Source: Candidatus Rhodoferax mariagerensis (GTDB taxonomy: Bacteria; Pseudomonadota; Gammaproteobacteria; Burkholderiales; Burkholderiaceae_C). Taken from it: DNA of 64,000 bases. The notes under the pieces were generated by a model that was not told the origin of the DNA, did not search any database, and saw only the letters and a list, made by a program, of their open reading frames with translations. This document shows positions 17,537 to 26,423 of the stretch, piece by piece (position 1 is the first letter of the stretch; every line of letters starts with the position of its first letter). Made by a program: the position numbers and the translations under genes. The stretch is from NCBI GenBank assembly GCA_016719055.1, contig JADKAW010000021.1, positions 59,042-123,041 of the forward strand, in the 5' to 3' direction.

Positions 17537-17845
17537 CTACGGGCGTTTGCACATGCCTTCAAACCGGTATTCGCGGTTGATGTGTGCCACCTGCACCACA
17601 TAGGATTCGTACCAGCGCTCTCGTCCCAGCTGCTGCGCCAACACATGTTCGGCATGCGACTTCCACGCGTGCACACTGGCTTCGTCTGGCCAGTACGACA
17701 GGGCAATTTCCTCCTGTCCTTGCGTCACCGCGTCAAACGCCAGGCAACCAAACTGGCGCAGCGCCAGTTCTCGCATGCGCGCAGCGATCACGGCATAGTC
17801 AGCGCCGAGTTGGCGGGTTTTAGCGCGGAAGATGACAACGATCAT
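17537..17845 (-). CDS. Antibiotic biosynthesis monooxygenase (ABM) family protein
   Basis: A 102-residue ferredoxin-like ABM-domain protein: MIVVIFRAKTRQLGADYAVI at the start, ALRQFGCLAFDAVTQGQEEI in the middle and WPDEASVHAWKSHAEHVLAQ, the usual conserved His region. Members act on small aromatic or quinone-like substrates or as accessory proteins; no substrate can be read here. It is convergent with the hypothetical gene at 17186 and divergent from oxyR. Confidence 0.8.
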   Translation of the reverse strand: MIVVIFRAKTRQLGADYAVIAARMRELALRQFGCLAFDAVTQGQEEIALSYWPDEASVHAWKSHAEHVLAQQLGRERWYESYVVQVAHINREYRFEGMCKRP

Positions 17846-18087
17846 GGAGTTAGTTTTTCAAAAATGACAATACACCGCACTTTAACTGGCAGGCGCGGGG
17901 AAAGTTTTCGGTTGTCGAAGTTGGGGTCTTTTCCTGGTGCTCCAGCGTCTGCCTGCCTCGCCAAAGTCCCTCGTCGTCTACGCAAACAAGCGGTTTGCGC
18001 CTAGCCTTGCACACGCCATCGCGCCCACCTGCATCCAAGTTATTCTCGTTTGACACCTTAGCCTCTGACTGATAGCACAATAGCGGT

Positions 18088-19041
18088 ATGACACTGACTG
18101 AACTCAAATACATCGTGGCCGTGGCGCGCGAACGGCATTTTGGCAAGGCAGCCGAGGCCTGTTATGTGTCGCAGCCGACCCTGTCGGTGGCTGTGAAAAA
18201 GCTTGAAGAAGAGCTGGACATCAAACTCTTTGAGCGTAGCGTCAATGAAGTGTCTGTGACAGCTCTGGGCGAAGAGATCGTGCGCCAGGCGCAAAGTGTG
18301 CTGGAGCAGGCTGCTTCCATCAAAGAGATTGCCAAGCGTGGCAAAAACCCACTGGCCGGATCGCTGACCCTGGGTGTCATTTACACCATCAGCCCCTACT
18401 TGCTGCCGGCGCTGGTGCACCAGATGATTCAGCGCATACCCGAGATGCCACTGATTCTGCAAGAGAACTTTACGGTCAAACTGCTTGACATGCTGCGCAC
18501 CGGCGAGATTGACTGCGCCATCCTGGCCGAGCCTTTTCCTGATGCCGGGCTGGCGGTGGCACCACTCTATGACGAACCTTTCATGGCTGCGGTGCCCACC
18601 AATCACCCGCTGGCCAGTCAGACCGAGGTGACCAGTGACCAGCTCAAGGCGGAGACCATGCTGCTGCTGGGCAGTGGCCATTGTTTTCGTGACCATGTGC
18701 TGGAGGTTTGCCCGGAGTTTGCACGCTTTTCGGCCAATGCCGAGGGCATTCGCAAGAGTTTTGAGGGGTCATCGCTAGAAACCATTAAACACATGGTGGC
18801 CGCTGGCATGGGGGTCACGCTGGTGCCGCGCCTGAGCGTGCCCAAAGAGGCGCTGATCCCCAAACCTAAGCGCCAGCGAGATGAAGACCGCTATGTGAAA
18901 TACCTGCCTTTTGCCGGCGACCCGCCCATGCGGCGCGTGGTGCTGGCCTGGCGGCGCAGTTTCACGCGTTACGAGGCCATTGCTGCGCTGCGAAACGCCA
19001 TTTACGCCTGCGAGTTGCCAGGGGTGAAGCGTTTGTCCTGA
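18088..19041 (+). CDS. oxyR: Hydrogen peroxide-sensing regulator OxyR
   Basis: LysR-family activator of 317 residues. The N-terminal winged helix-turn-helix (TELKYIVAVARERHFGKAAE) is followed by the regulatory domain with both redox cysteines, GSGHCFRDH (Cys199) and LEVCPEF (Cys208), at the same numbers as in E. coli OxyR. Peroxide forms the Cys199-Cys208 disulfide and activates the protein. A TTGACA lies about 33 bases upstream of the ATG but has no convincing -10 at a normal distance. The DyP peroxidase gene 25 bp downstream is a plausible target in the same transcript. Confidence 0.95.
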   Translation: MTLTELKYIVAVARERHFGKAAEACYVSQPTLSVAVKKLEEELDIKLFERSVNEVSVTALGEEIVRQAQSVLEQAASIKEIAKRGKNPLAGSLTLGVIYTISPYLLPALVHQMIQRIPEMPLILQENFTVKLLDMLRTGEIDCAILAEPFPDAGLAVAPLYDEPFMAAVPTNHPLASQTEVTSDQLKAETMLLLGSGHCFRDHVLEVCPEFARFSANAEGIRKSFEGSSLETIKHMVAAGMGVTLVPRLSVPKEALIPKPKRQRDEDRYVKYLPFAGDPPMRRVVLAWRRSFTRYEAIAALRNAIYACELPGVKRLS

Positions 19042-19065
19042 TCTGTCTACAAACTGAAAGACCCC

Positions 19066-20181
19066 ATGATGACTTGCCAAGCGGCGATATTGGACGATGT
19101 GCCTGGTGTTGGGCGCTATGTGTTTTTTCAACTCGCCAGCACCCGGCCTGATGACGTGCGGGCTGGCCTGGTCCGCCTGAAGGCGCTGACGGACGGCGCG
19201 CAGATACTGGTGGGATTAGGGCCAAAACTGGTGCAGCTGCTCGGTACCGACGTGCCCGGCCTGCATGATTTGGTTGCCCTGAACCACGCCGGCGTGGATG
19301 TGCCTGTCACACCCGCTGCACTGTGCTGTTGGCTGCGCGGCGACGACCGGGGTGAGCTGCTGCACCTGACGCGCCAGCTGCAGCAGGCATTGGCTCCCGG
19401 GTTTGTACTGGGCCAGGTGGTGGACGCTTTTCGGTATGGAAGCGGTCGTGACTTGACCGGGTATGAGGACGGCACCGAAAACCCGGCGGGCGACGCTGCC
19501 GCAGCGGCTGCATTGCTGCAGGGCGCGGGTGTGGGGCTGGATGGCAGCAGTTTCATGGTGGTGCAGCAGTGGCAGCACGATCTGGATGCGTTTGATGCCA
19601 TGAGCCCCACACGGCAAGACCACAGCATTGGCCGGCGCCGCAGCGACAACGAAGAACTGGACGGCGCCCCCGCATCCGCACATGTCAAGCGCACGGCGCA
19701 AGAGAGTTTTGAGCCGGCCGCTTTTATCCTGCGCCGCTCCATGCCGTGGACGCTGGGGCCACAGTCTGGCCTGATGTTTGTGGCGTTTGGCTGCTCGTTT
19801 GATGCGTTTCAGGTGCTGATGCGGCACATGTTGGGCCTGGACGACGGGGTGCTGGACGGTTTGTTTGGCTTTTCCAGGCCCATCACCGGGGCCAATTTCT
19901 GGTGCCCGCCCATGCACGACGGCCAACTCGATCTGCGCCACCTGGGTTTGAGAGGACGCCCGCGTGACTTTTTTGCAAAACCGATTTCAGCTGTACCTCG
20001 ACCTGATTCGCTGGAGCCGCCCGGCTGGCTGGCTGCTGCTGCTGTGGCCGACGCTGGGGGCGCTGTGGGTGGCGGCTGGCGGTTTTCCGGGCTGGCATTT
20101 GCTGGCTGTGTTTGTGCTGGGCACTGTTTTGATGCGCAGTGCCGGCTGCTGCATCAACGACGTGGCCGACCGCGAGTTTGA
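19066..20181 (+). CDS. DyP-type heme peroxidase (YfeX-like), stop apparently lost
   Basis: Heme peroxidase with the DyP signature GYEDGTENP and the downstream IGRRRSDNEELDGAP, HVKRTAQESFEPAAF and MPWTLGPQSGLMFVAFG of the YfeX-like group. Family members normally end with W-CPP...LDL..LGL. Here LDLRHLGL is reached at 19950 but the next codon is AGA (19951-19953), not a stop. The frame runs on for 76 codons across ubiA in a frame of unlikely composition (Gly/Ala/Arg-rich). A TGA is present one base out of frame at the same place. I read this as a lost stop or one-base indel; the functional enzyme is probably about 295 residues. ATG 19066 or 19069 can start it. Confidence 0.85.
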   Translation: MMTCQAAILDDVPGVGRYVFFQLASTRPDDVRAGLVRLKALTDGAQILVGLGPKLVQLLGTDVPGLHDLVALNHAGVDVPVTPAALCCWLRGDDRGELLHLTRQLQQALAPGFVLGQVVDAFRYGSGRDLTGYEDGTENPAGDAAAAAALLQGAGVGLDGSSFMVVQQWQHDLDAFDAMSPTRQDHSIGRRRSDNEELDGAPASAHVKRTAQESFEPAAFILRRSMPWTLGPQSGLMFVAFGCSFDAFQVLMRHMLGLDDGVLDGLFGFSRPITGANFWCPPMHDGQLDLRHLGLRGRPRDFFAKPISAVPRPDSLEPPGWLAAAAVADAGGAVGGGWRFSGLAFAGCVCAGHCFDAQCRLLHQRRGRPRV

Positions 20182-20830
20182 CCAGCATGTCAAGCGCACG
20201 GCCAAGCGCCCGGTCACCACTGGGGCGGTGGCGGTCAAAGAGGCACTGGGGGTGGGGGCGGTGCTGGCGCTGTTGGCTTTTGGATTGGTCTTGTCGACCA
20301 ATGTGGTCACGGTAGGGATGTCGTTTGCGGCGTTAGCGATTACCCTGGCCTACCCGTATGCCAAGCGGTTTGTGGCCATGCCGCAAGCCGTGCTCGGGCT
20401 GGCGTTTGGGCTGGGCATTCCGATGGCATTTGCCGCCGTGCTGGGCGATGTACCGCCGGTGGGCTGGTGGCTGATGCTGGGCAATGTGTGCTGGGTGCTG
20501 GCCTACGACACAGAATACGCCATGGTTGACCGTGATGACGACCTCAGGATTGGCATCAAGACATCGGCCATCACGCTGGGCCACCTTGATGTGGCGTTTG
20601 TCATGCTGTGTTATCTGGCTTTTATAGGTTTTTGGGCTGTAGCCCTTTATCCATATGCGCTAGGAGCTCTATTTTATATAGCGATTGGTTTGGCAGCCGG
20701 GCAGGCCGTGTGGCATTTCACCCTGATCCGCAGCCGCGAGCGCGAGGCGTGTTTCAAGGCGTTTCGCCTCAACCACTGGCTGGGCCTGACGGTGTTTGCT
20801 GGTGTTGCGCTGGGTTATGCCGTGCGCTAA
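19964..20830 (+). CDS. ubiA: 4-hydroxybenzoate polyprenyltransferase UbiA
   Basis: Integral membrane prenyltransferase of ubiquinone synthesis, 288 residues with about eight hydrophobic segments. The first Asp-rich site is NDVADREFDQHVKRTAKRP and the second DRDDDLRIGIKT. The GTG start is supported by GAGAGGA 8-14 bases upstream. The DyP reading frame overlaps the first 218 bases. Bases 20620-20682, encoding part of a late membrane segment (LAFIGFWAVALYPYALGALF), match the dispersed 50-bp repeat in reverse orientation. Confidence 0.95.
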   Translation: MTFLQNRFQLYLDLIRWSRPAGWLLLLWPTLGALWVAAGGFPGWHLLAVFVLGTVLMRSAGCCINDVADREFDQHVKRTAKRPVTTGAVAVKEALGVGAVLALLAFGLVLSTNVVTVGMSFAALAITLAYPYAKRFVAMPQAVLGLAFGLGIPMAFAAVLGDVPPVGWWLMLGNVCWVLAYDTEYAMVDRDDDLRIGIKTSAITLGHLDVAFVMLCYLAFIGFWAVALYPYALGALFYIAIGLAAGQAVWHFTLIRSREREACFKAFRLNHWLGLTVFAGVALGYAVR

Positions 20831-20905
20831 TCCGCAATCATAGCTGGTAGCAATTCGGACTCAGAAGCACATCACGCGCTGCATGCCTTGCTTCTTTCCA
20901 GCAGA

Positions 20906-21721
20906 TCAGGCCGCCCCAAACTCGTCACCCAGCTCTTTGGCACGCTCACGGGCAGCGTACATGGCGTCAATGAACTGGGCGCGCATGTCGTTGTTTTCCA
21001 TGGACGAAATGGCTGCAAAGGTGGTGCCGCCTTTGGAGGTGACCCGCTGGCGCAGCACCTGAAGCGAATCAGTGGACGCTTTGGCCAACGCACTCGCGCC
21101 ACCAAAGGTGGCGACTGCAAGTTGGTGCGCTTGTTCACGGCTCAGGCCCATCTCGACCCCTGCGGTGGTCATGGCCTCCATGAAATAAAAAACATACGCC
21201 GGGCCGGAGCCCGACAGCGCTGTCACCACGTCGAGTTGCTCTTCGGTGTCAAACCAGATCGACGCACCGGTGGTGGCAATGACCTGATGAATACGCAGCC
21301 GATCAGCGGCTGAAACCGCTTGACGGGCAAACAGGCCGGTGACGCCCTGGCCAATCAGGGCCGGGGTGTTGGGCATGGCCCGCACAATGCGCTCGCTGCC
21401 CAGCCAGGTCGCCACGCTGTCGCTGCGAATGCCCGCCGCCACACTTAAATGCGGTGCGCTGGTTGTGTGGTGTACCGCTGCTTGGGCCGCTTCTTTGAAT
21501 GTTTGCGGTTTGACCGCCCAAATGACCAGTGCAGCAGCCGACAAAAAAGACCCTGCCTGCGCGTGCGCCACAATGCCAAAGCTGCTCTGAAGTTTGTTGC
21601 GCGCTTCTTCAAATGGCTCGACCACGTCGATGTTCTGGCCAGAAAGACCCTGTTTGATCAGGCCACCAATGATGGCGCTAGCCATGTTGCCGCCGCCAAT
21701 AAATGCTATGCGCTCGCTCAT
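20906..21721 (-). CDS. proC: Pyrroline-5-carboxylate reductase
   Basis: The last step of proline synthesis: NAD(P)H-dependent reduction of pyrroline-5-carboxylate. The 271-residue protein has the Rossmann motif FIGGGNMASAIIGGLI at the N-terminus, MPNTPALIGQGVTGLF, and the family signature around LSGSGPAYVFYFMEAM and SKGGTTFAAISSME. The next gene upstream on the same strand is not close, so it seems monocistronic. Confidence 0.95.
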   Translation of the reverse strand: MSERIAFIGGGNMASAIIGGLIKQGLSGQNIDVVEPFEEARNKLQSSFGIVAHAQAGSFLSAAALVIWAVKPQTFKEAAQAAVHHTTSAPHLSVAAGIRSDSVATWLGSERIVRAMPNTPALIGQGVTGLFARQAVSAADRLRIHQVIATTGASIWFDTEEQLDVVTALSGSGPAYVFYFMEAMTTAGVEMGLSREQAHQLAVATFGGASALAKASTDSLQVLRQRVTSKGGTTFAAISSMENNDMRAQFIDAMYAARERAKELGDEFGAA

Positions 21722-21820
21722 GAAGGGTAGGCAGTGGTCAATTGACTGCTCGGTGATGGAAAAGCTTGAGTCTAATCAATTGCGCTGGCGCGGAAACATC
21801 GAGCGAAGGGCAGGAGCCGG

Positions 21821-23311
21821 CTAAAGCACAGTTTTCCGCACGGCGTGTTCCCATTGATCCATCAGCGCGACCGCGTGGCTTGGCGACATTCGAGGTTCAA
21901 ACCGGCGCTCTGCTTGCCATTGGGCGCTGAGTTCATCCGTGTTTGCAAAGACACCGGTGTACAAGCCTGCCAGGTAGGCCGCACCCAAGGCCGTGGTTTC
22001 GGTCACCGCCGGCCGAATCACCGGAATGCCCAGCAAATCTGCCTGAAACTGCATCAGCAGGTTGTTGACACACGCACCGCCGTCCACGCGCAGCTCGGCC
22101 ACTGCCGCGCTGCCACCCGCCACGGCGTCTCGGCTCATGGCCTGCAGCAGAGCCGCGCTTTGAAAGGCAATGCTCTCCAGTGCCGCGCGGGCAATATGGG
22201 CCAGCGTGGTGCCTCGGGTGATGCCGGTGATGGTGCCGCGCGCCTCGGGGTTCCAATAGGGTGCACCCAGCCCGGTAAAGGCTGGCACCATCATCACTCC
22301 GCCGGCATCAGGCACACTTTCGGCCAGTGCTTGCACGTCAGCGCTGCTGGTGATGGCGCGCAGACCGTCGCGCAACCAATGCACCACGGCACCACCAACA
22401 AACACGCTGCCTTCAATGGCAAATTCTGGCTGCCCGGTGGTTTGGGCGGCGCTGGTGGTGATCAGCCCGCTGGTGGAGGTCTGGAACTGGCTACCTGTGT
22501 GCATCAGCATGAAGCAACCGGTGCCGTAAGTGTTTTTGACCATGCCGGATTTGAAGCAGGCTTGGCCAAACAAGGCGCTTTGCTGGTCACCAGCGACGCC
22601 ACCGATAGTAATGGCGTGGCCCAGCAGATCAGCTGCCACCTCGCCATAAAGTGCACTGGACGGTTTGACCTGAGGTAAAAGGTTGTCAGGGATATCCAGT
22701 GCCTTGAGCAGAGTGTCGTCCCACTGGTTGGTGTGGACATTGAACAGCATGGTGCGAGAGGCATTGCTGACATCGGTGGCGTGAACGGCACCCTGGGTCA
22801 GTTGCCAGATCAGCCAGCTGTCGACGGTGCCAAAAGCCAGTTCACCGTTTTGCGCCCGCTGCCGGGCACCTGGAACATGGTCCAGAATCCATTTGAGCTT
22901 GGTGCCTGAAAAATAGGCATCGACCAGCAAGCCGGTGGTGGCCCGAATGGTGGGGGCCAGACCGCGTTCGCGCAGTTCAAGGCAGGTCGGCTCTGCCCGG
23001 CGGTCTTGCCAGACGATGGCGTTGTGAATTGGCATGCCGGTCTTGCGGTCCCACACCACGGTGGTTTCACGCTGGTTGGTGATGCCCACGGCGCGAATGT
23101 CCCGAGCCGTTAACCCAGCCTTGGCGAGCGCCTCGCGTGCGGTAGCAAGCTGGGTGCGCCAGATTTCCATGGGGTCATGTTCCACCCAGCCGGGTTGTGG
23201 GTAGATTTGTGTCAGTTCCTGCTGCGCCAGGGCAACGATCTGGCCATTGGCATCAAAAACAATGCTGCGTGAACTGGAGGTTCCCTGGTCGAGAGCGAGT
23301 AAATAGGTCAT
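21821..23311 (-). CDS. glpK: Glycerol kinase
   Basis: FGGY-family kinase that phosphorylates glycerol to sn-glycerol-3-phosphate, 496 residues from the chosen start. Visible motifs are LALDQGTSSSRSIVFD, the substrate region NQRETTVVWDRKTG, YFSGTKLKWILDHV, GGVAGDQQSALFGQ and VDGGACVNNLLMQFQADLLG. ATG 23311 has AAGGTG five to ten bases upstream; a further in-frame ATG at 23332 has no such site. It lies downstream of glpR on the same strand with 50 bp between them and completes the glycerol module. Confidence 0.95.
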   Translation of the reverse strand: MTYLLALDQGTSSSRSIVFDANGQIVALAQQELTQIYPQPGWVEHDPMEIWRTQLATAREALAKAGLTARDIRAVGITNQRETTVVWDRKTGMPIHNAIVWQDRRAEPTCLELRERGLAPTIRATTGLLVDAYFSGTKLKWILDHVPGARQRAQNGELAFGTVDSWLIWQLTQGAVHATDVSNASRTMLFNVHTNQWDDTLLKALDIPDNLLPQVKPSSALYGEVAADLLGHAITIGGVAGDQQSALFGQACFKSGMVKNTYGTGCFMLMHTGSQFQTSTSGLITTSAAQTTGQPEFAIEGSVFVGGAVVHWLRDGLRAITSSADVQALAESVPDAGGVMMVPAFTGLGAPYWNPEARGTITGITRGTTLAHIARAALESIAFQSAALLQAMSRDAVAGGSAAVAELRVDGGACVNNLLMQFQADLLGIPVIRPAVTETTALGAAYLAGLYTGVFANTDELSAQWQAERRFEPRMSPSHAVALMDQWEHAVRKTVL

Positions 23312-23363
23312 GAAGTCACCTTGAATTGACAAAATGGGTGGACATTGCGGCTTGTGAAACTTA

Positions 23364-24131
23364 TCAGGGCAAGGATATCTCGTATCGAACCTGCGCCTCG
23401 TTCAGCAGGGCTGGAAACGGGTCAGGCGGCGCGGCGTCGGTAAATAACCGGTCAATTTGACTGAGGTGACCCACTTCAACCATGGCTGGTCGGTTGAATT
23501 TGCTGATGTCTGCGGCCAGCCAGACCTCCCGTGCATGCGTCAGAATGGCTTGAGACACCTTGACCTCACGGTAGTCATAGTCCCGCAGGGAGCCGTCGGA
23601 CTCAATGCCAGAAATGCCGATGATCGCAATGTCCACCTTGAATTGCCGAATGAAGTCCACCGCCGCCTCACCGACGATGCCCTGATCGCGACCGCGCACC
23701 ACGCCGCCAACCACAATCACCTCACAATGGGTATTGGCGCTCAGGGTACTTGCGACGTTGAGGTTGTTGGTGATAACCCGAAGCCCAGAGTGGTGCAGCA
23801 AGGCCTGTGCAATACATTCGGTCGTGGTGCCAATGTTCAGGATCAACGAGCAGTCGTTGGGAACAGCGGTTGCTACTGCGCGGGCAATGCGCAGTTTGCC
23901 GGCAGTGTTGAGGTTGGCGCGCTGCTGGTGGGCCATGTTTTCAACCGTTGAGCTCGGTGCGCGTACCCCACCATGAAAACGTGTCAGTAAACCACTGTCA
24001 GCGAGGCGCTGCACGTCGCGTCGCACGGTCTGCAGGGTGACGTCGAGCTTTTCCGCCAGATGTTCAACCGTGGCAGAGCCTTGGGCTTGTACCAGGGCAA
24101 GAAGTGTCAACTGTCTGGGATTGGGGCTCAT
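23364..24131 (-). CDS. glpR: DeoR-family regulator GlpR
   Basis: A 255-residue repressor with an N-terminal DeoR helix-turn-helix (ATVEHLAEKLDVTLQTVRRDVQRL) and a C-terminal sugar-phosphate-sensing domain (LNIGTTTECIAQALL, GGVVRGRDQGIVGEAA, GISGIESDGSLRDYDYRE). In the family glycerol-3-phosphate is the inducer. It is divergent from glpS across 137 bp that hold repeated ACGAA half-sites, and lies just upstream of glpK, so it likely controls both sides. Confidence 0.92.
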   Translation of the reverse strand: MSPNPRQLTLLALVQAQGSATVEHLAEKLDVTLQTVRRDVQRLADSGLLTRFHGGVRAPSSTVENMAHQQRANLNTAGKLRIARAVATAVPNDCSLILNIGTTTECIAQALLHHSGLRVITNNLNVASTLSANTHCEVIVVGGVVRGRDQGIVGEAAVDFIRQFKVDIAIIGISGIESDGSLRDYDYREVKVSQAILTHAREVWLAADISKFNRPAMVEVGHLSQIDRLFTDAAPPDPFPALLNEAQVRYEISLP

Positions 24132-24170
24132 CGTGGGGTTTTTAAACCGGGTATACGAAGTGTTGACTTT

Positions 24171-24230
24171 AAAACGAATGATTAAGAAAACAATAGGGTA
24201 AATACCGATAAAAAACGAATCAAAACGAAC
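24171..24230. promoter_or_regulatory. Direct ACGAA repeats in the glpR-glpS divergent region
   Basis: AAAACGAAT occurs at 24171-24179 and 24212-24220, and AAAACGAAC at 24222-24230, all in the same orientation in an AT-rich intergenic region. DeoR-family regulators often bind repeated A-rich CGAA-type half-sites, so these are candidate GlpR operators. The promoter itself was not confidently placed; TTGACT at 24163-24168 is a possible -35. Confidence 0.45.
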
Positions 24231-24268
24231 AATAATTCAGTCAAGAATTTGACACCAAAGGCAGTGGG

Positions 24269-25345
24269 ATGCAGTTGACTCTTGAGGGCGTTGGTAAAAC
24301 AGTAAGCGCGCAAACCTGGCTGTATGACATGAGCATTGCACCGCGCAGCAGCGCCGTCACCGTGTTGCTAGGTGCGACCCAGGCAGGCAAGACCAGTCTA
24401 ATGCGCATCATGGCGGGTCTGGATGTTCCAAGCACGGGGCGGGTGATGGTCGACGGACAAAATGTTGTCGGCGTACCGGTGCGTGAGCGCAATGTGGCCA
24501 TGGTTTACCAGCAGTTCATCAACTATCCGTCGCTCAAGGTCTGGGACAACATTGCATCGCCACTCAAGCTGCGTAGCGAAAAAAACATTGATCAGCGCGT
24601 ACGTCAACTGGCTGAGAAATTGCACATTGACATGTTTTTGGACCGGTATCCGGCTGAGCTCTCGGGTGGTCAGCAGCAGCGCGTGGCATTGGCCCGTGCC
24701 TTGGCCAAGGGCGCTCCGCTGATGCTGCTGGATGAACCCCTGGTCAATCTGGATTACAAGTTGCGCGAAGAGTTGCGCGATGAATTGACTGAACTGTTTG
24801 CCGCTGGCAGTTCCACGGTGATCTATGCCACGACTGAGCCTGGCGAGGCACTCTTGCTAGGGGGGTACACCGCAGTGCTGGACGCGGGTGAACTCTTGCA
24901 ATACGGGCCAACATCGGAGGTGTTTAACAACCCGGTGTCGCTGCGTGTGGCGCGTGCGTTCAGCGACCCACCCATGAACCTGATGGTGGCCAATGTCAGC
25001 GCTCCGGGTGGTGTTCAACTGGCTGGCGGGCCATTGTTTTCTCTGGTGCTGCCGGCAGCAGCGTCGCCCAAGTTGACCATTGGCATGCGCGCCAGTGCGT
25101 TGCGGGTGATGGCATTGCCTGGAGATGTCTCATTGATTGGCCAAGTGGAATTGGCCGAAATTTCCGGCTCCGACACCTTTGTGCATGTGCAAACGCAGGT
25201 TGGGAATTTGGTGGCACAGTTAACTGGGGTGCATTATTTTGAGCTGGGTGCGCAGGTGACCCTTTATTTCAGCCCGGAACAGGTGTTTGTGTTTGACGAC
25301 CAAGGGCTGCTTTTGCGTTCACCGCTGCGCTCGGGAGGCATGTGA
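24269..25345 (+). CDS. glpS: Glycerol ABC transporter ATP-binding protein GlpS
   Basis: First of two ATPase subunits of the GlpSTPQV glycerol importer. The 358-residue protein has Walker A LLGATQAGKTSLMR (Gln-Ala replacing the usual Ser-Gly), Q-loop YQQFINYP, signature LSGGQQQRVALARAL, Walker B LMLLDEPLVNLD and a C-terminal TOBE-like regulatory domain, as in the MalK/UgpC class. It is followed one base later by glpT. Confidence 0.92.
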   Translation: MQLTLEGVGKTVSAQTWLYDMSIAPRSSAVTVLLGATQAGKTSLMRIMAGLDVPSTGRVMVDGQNVVGVPVRERNVAMVYQQFINYPSLKVWDNIASPLKLRSEKNIDQRVRQLAEKLHIDMFLDRYPAELSGGQQQRVALARALAKGAPLMLLDEPLVNLDYKLREELRDELTELFAAGSSTVIYATTEPGEALLLGGYTAVLDAGELLQYGPTSEVFNNPVSLRVARAFSDPPMNLMVANVSAPGGVQLAGGPLFSLVLPAAASPKLTIGMRASALRVMALPGDVSLIGQVELAEISGSDTFVHVQTQVGNLVAQLTGVHYFELGAQVTLYFSPEQVFVFDDQGLLLRSPLRSGGM

Positions 25346-25346
25346 C

Positions 25347-26423
25347 ATGGCTCGCATTGAACTTGACCTGGCCCACGCCTACAAACCCGACCCCAAACAA
25401 GACAGCGACTATGCTCTGTTGCCGCTTCAGATGACGTTTGAGGATGGCGGTGCCTACGCCTTGCTGGGGCCGTCGGGCTGTGGCAAAACCACGCTGCTCA
25501 ACATCATGTCGGGTTTGCTGGCGCCCTCGCGGGGCAGCGTGCGCTTTGATGGTGTCGATGTCACCCGGTCATCACCGCAGGCGCGCAACATTGCGCAGGT
25601 GTTCCAGTTTCCGGTGATTTATGACACCATGACAGTGGCTGAAAACCTGGCGTTTCCGCTGCGCAACCGCCAAGTTCCCAAAGATGTCATCAACAAGCGC
25701 GTGGGCGAGATCGCCGAAGTGCTGGAGATGAGTGGCCAGCTGAACCAGCGGGCAGCCAACCTGGCGGCCGATGAAAAACAAAAAATTTCGCTTGGGCGAG
25801 GGCTTGTGCGCCCGGATGTTTCGGCGGTGTTGTTTGACGAGCCGCTCACGGTGATTGACCCGCACCTGAAATGGCAGTTGCGTCGCAAGATCAAGCAGAT
25901 TCACCATGAGTTGAAGCTGACCATGATTTATGTCACTCATGATCAGGTCGAGGCGCTCACTTTTGCAGAGCAGGTTGTTGTGATGACGCGGGGGCGTGCG
26001 GTACAAATGGGCTCTGCTGCTGAACTGTTTGAGCGGCCCAGTCATACCTTTGTTGGGCACTTTATTGGCTCTCCGGGTATGAACTTTTTAGCGGGGCAGG
26101 TCGATAAGTCCTCTGTCAGTTTGGGCAACATTTCCCTTTCGCTGCCCCTTGGTAGGACACTGCCGCCTGGCGACATCAAGCTTGGCATTAGACCAGAGTA
26201 CCTGACCTTGGCATTGCCAGATACACCGGGAGCCTTACCCATGACGGTGACACAGGTTCAGGACGTCGGCACCCACATCATGCTGAGCGCCAGTTTCGCG
26301 GGCCAGACCGTCAAGGCGCGACTAGCCGCCAATTCTGGGCATCTGGCGACAGGTGACGCAATCTGGTTGAAGGTGTTGGGCGACCAAACCTGCTTCTACA
26401 AAAATGAGGAGATCGTGGCATGA
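25347..26423 (+). CDS. glpT: Glycerol ABC transporter ATP-binding protein GlpT
   Basis: Second ATPase, 358 residues. ATG 25347 follows GGGAGG and nearly abuts the glpS stop. Walker A is LLGPSGCGKTTLLNIMSG, the Q-loop is VFQFPVIYDT and Walker B is AVLFDEPLTVIDP with a switch His in YVTHDQVEALT. The signature region reads AADEKQKISLGRGL instead of LSGGQ, so the two ATPase sites are probably asymmetric. A TOBE-like C-terminal domain follows. The name follows the rhizobial glp operon; it is not the E. coli GlpT antiporter. Confidence 0.9.
   Translation: MARIELDLAHAYKPDPKQDSDYALLPLQMTFEDGGAYALLGPSGCGKTTLLNIMSGLLAPSRGSVRFDGVDVTRSSPQARNIAQVFQFPVIYDTMTVAENLAFPLRNRQVPKDVINKRVGEIAEVLEMSGQLNQRAANLAADEKQKISLGRGLVRPDVSAVLFDEPLTVIDPHLKWQLRRKIKQIHHELKLTMIYVTHDQVEALTFAEQVVVMTRGRAVQMGSAAELFERPSHTFVGHFIGSPGMNFLAGQVDKSSVSLGNISLSLPLGRTLPPGDIKLGIRPEYLTLALPDTPGALPMTVTQVQDVGTHIMLSASFAGQTVKARLAANSGHLATGDAIWLKVLGDQTCFYKNEEIVA

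Noticed and set aside
20182..20830. DyP-UbiA fusion protein
   Set aside because: The overlap is in different reading frames, so no fusion is encoded.
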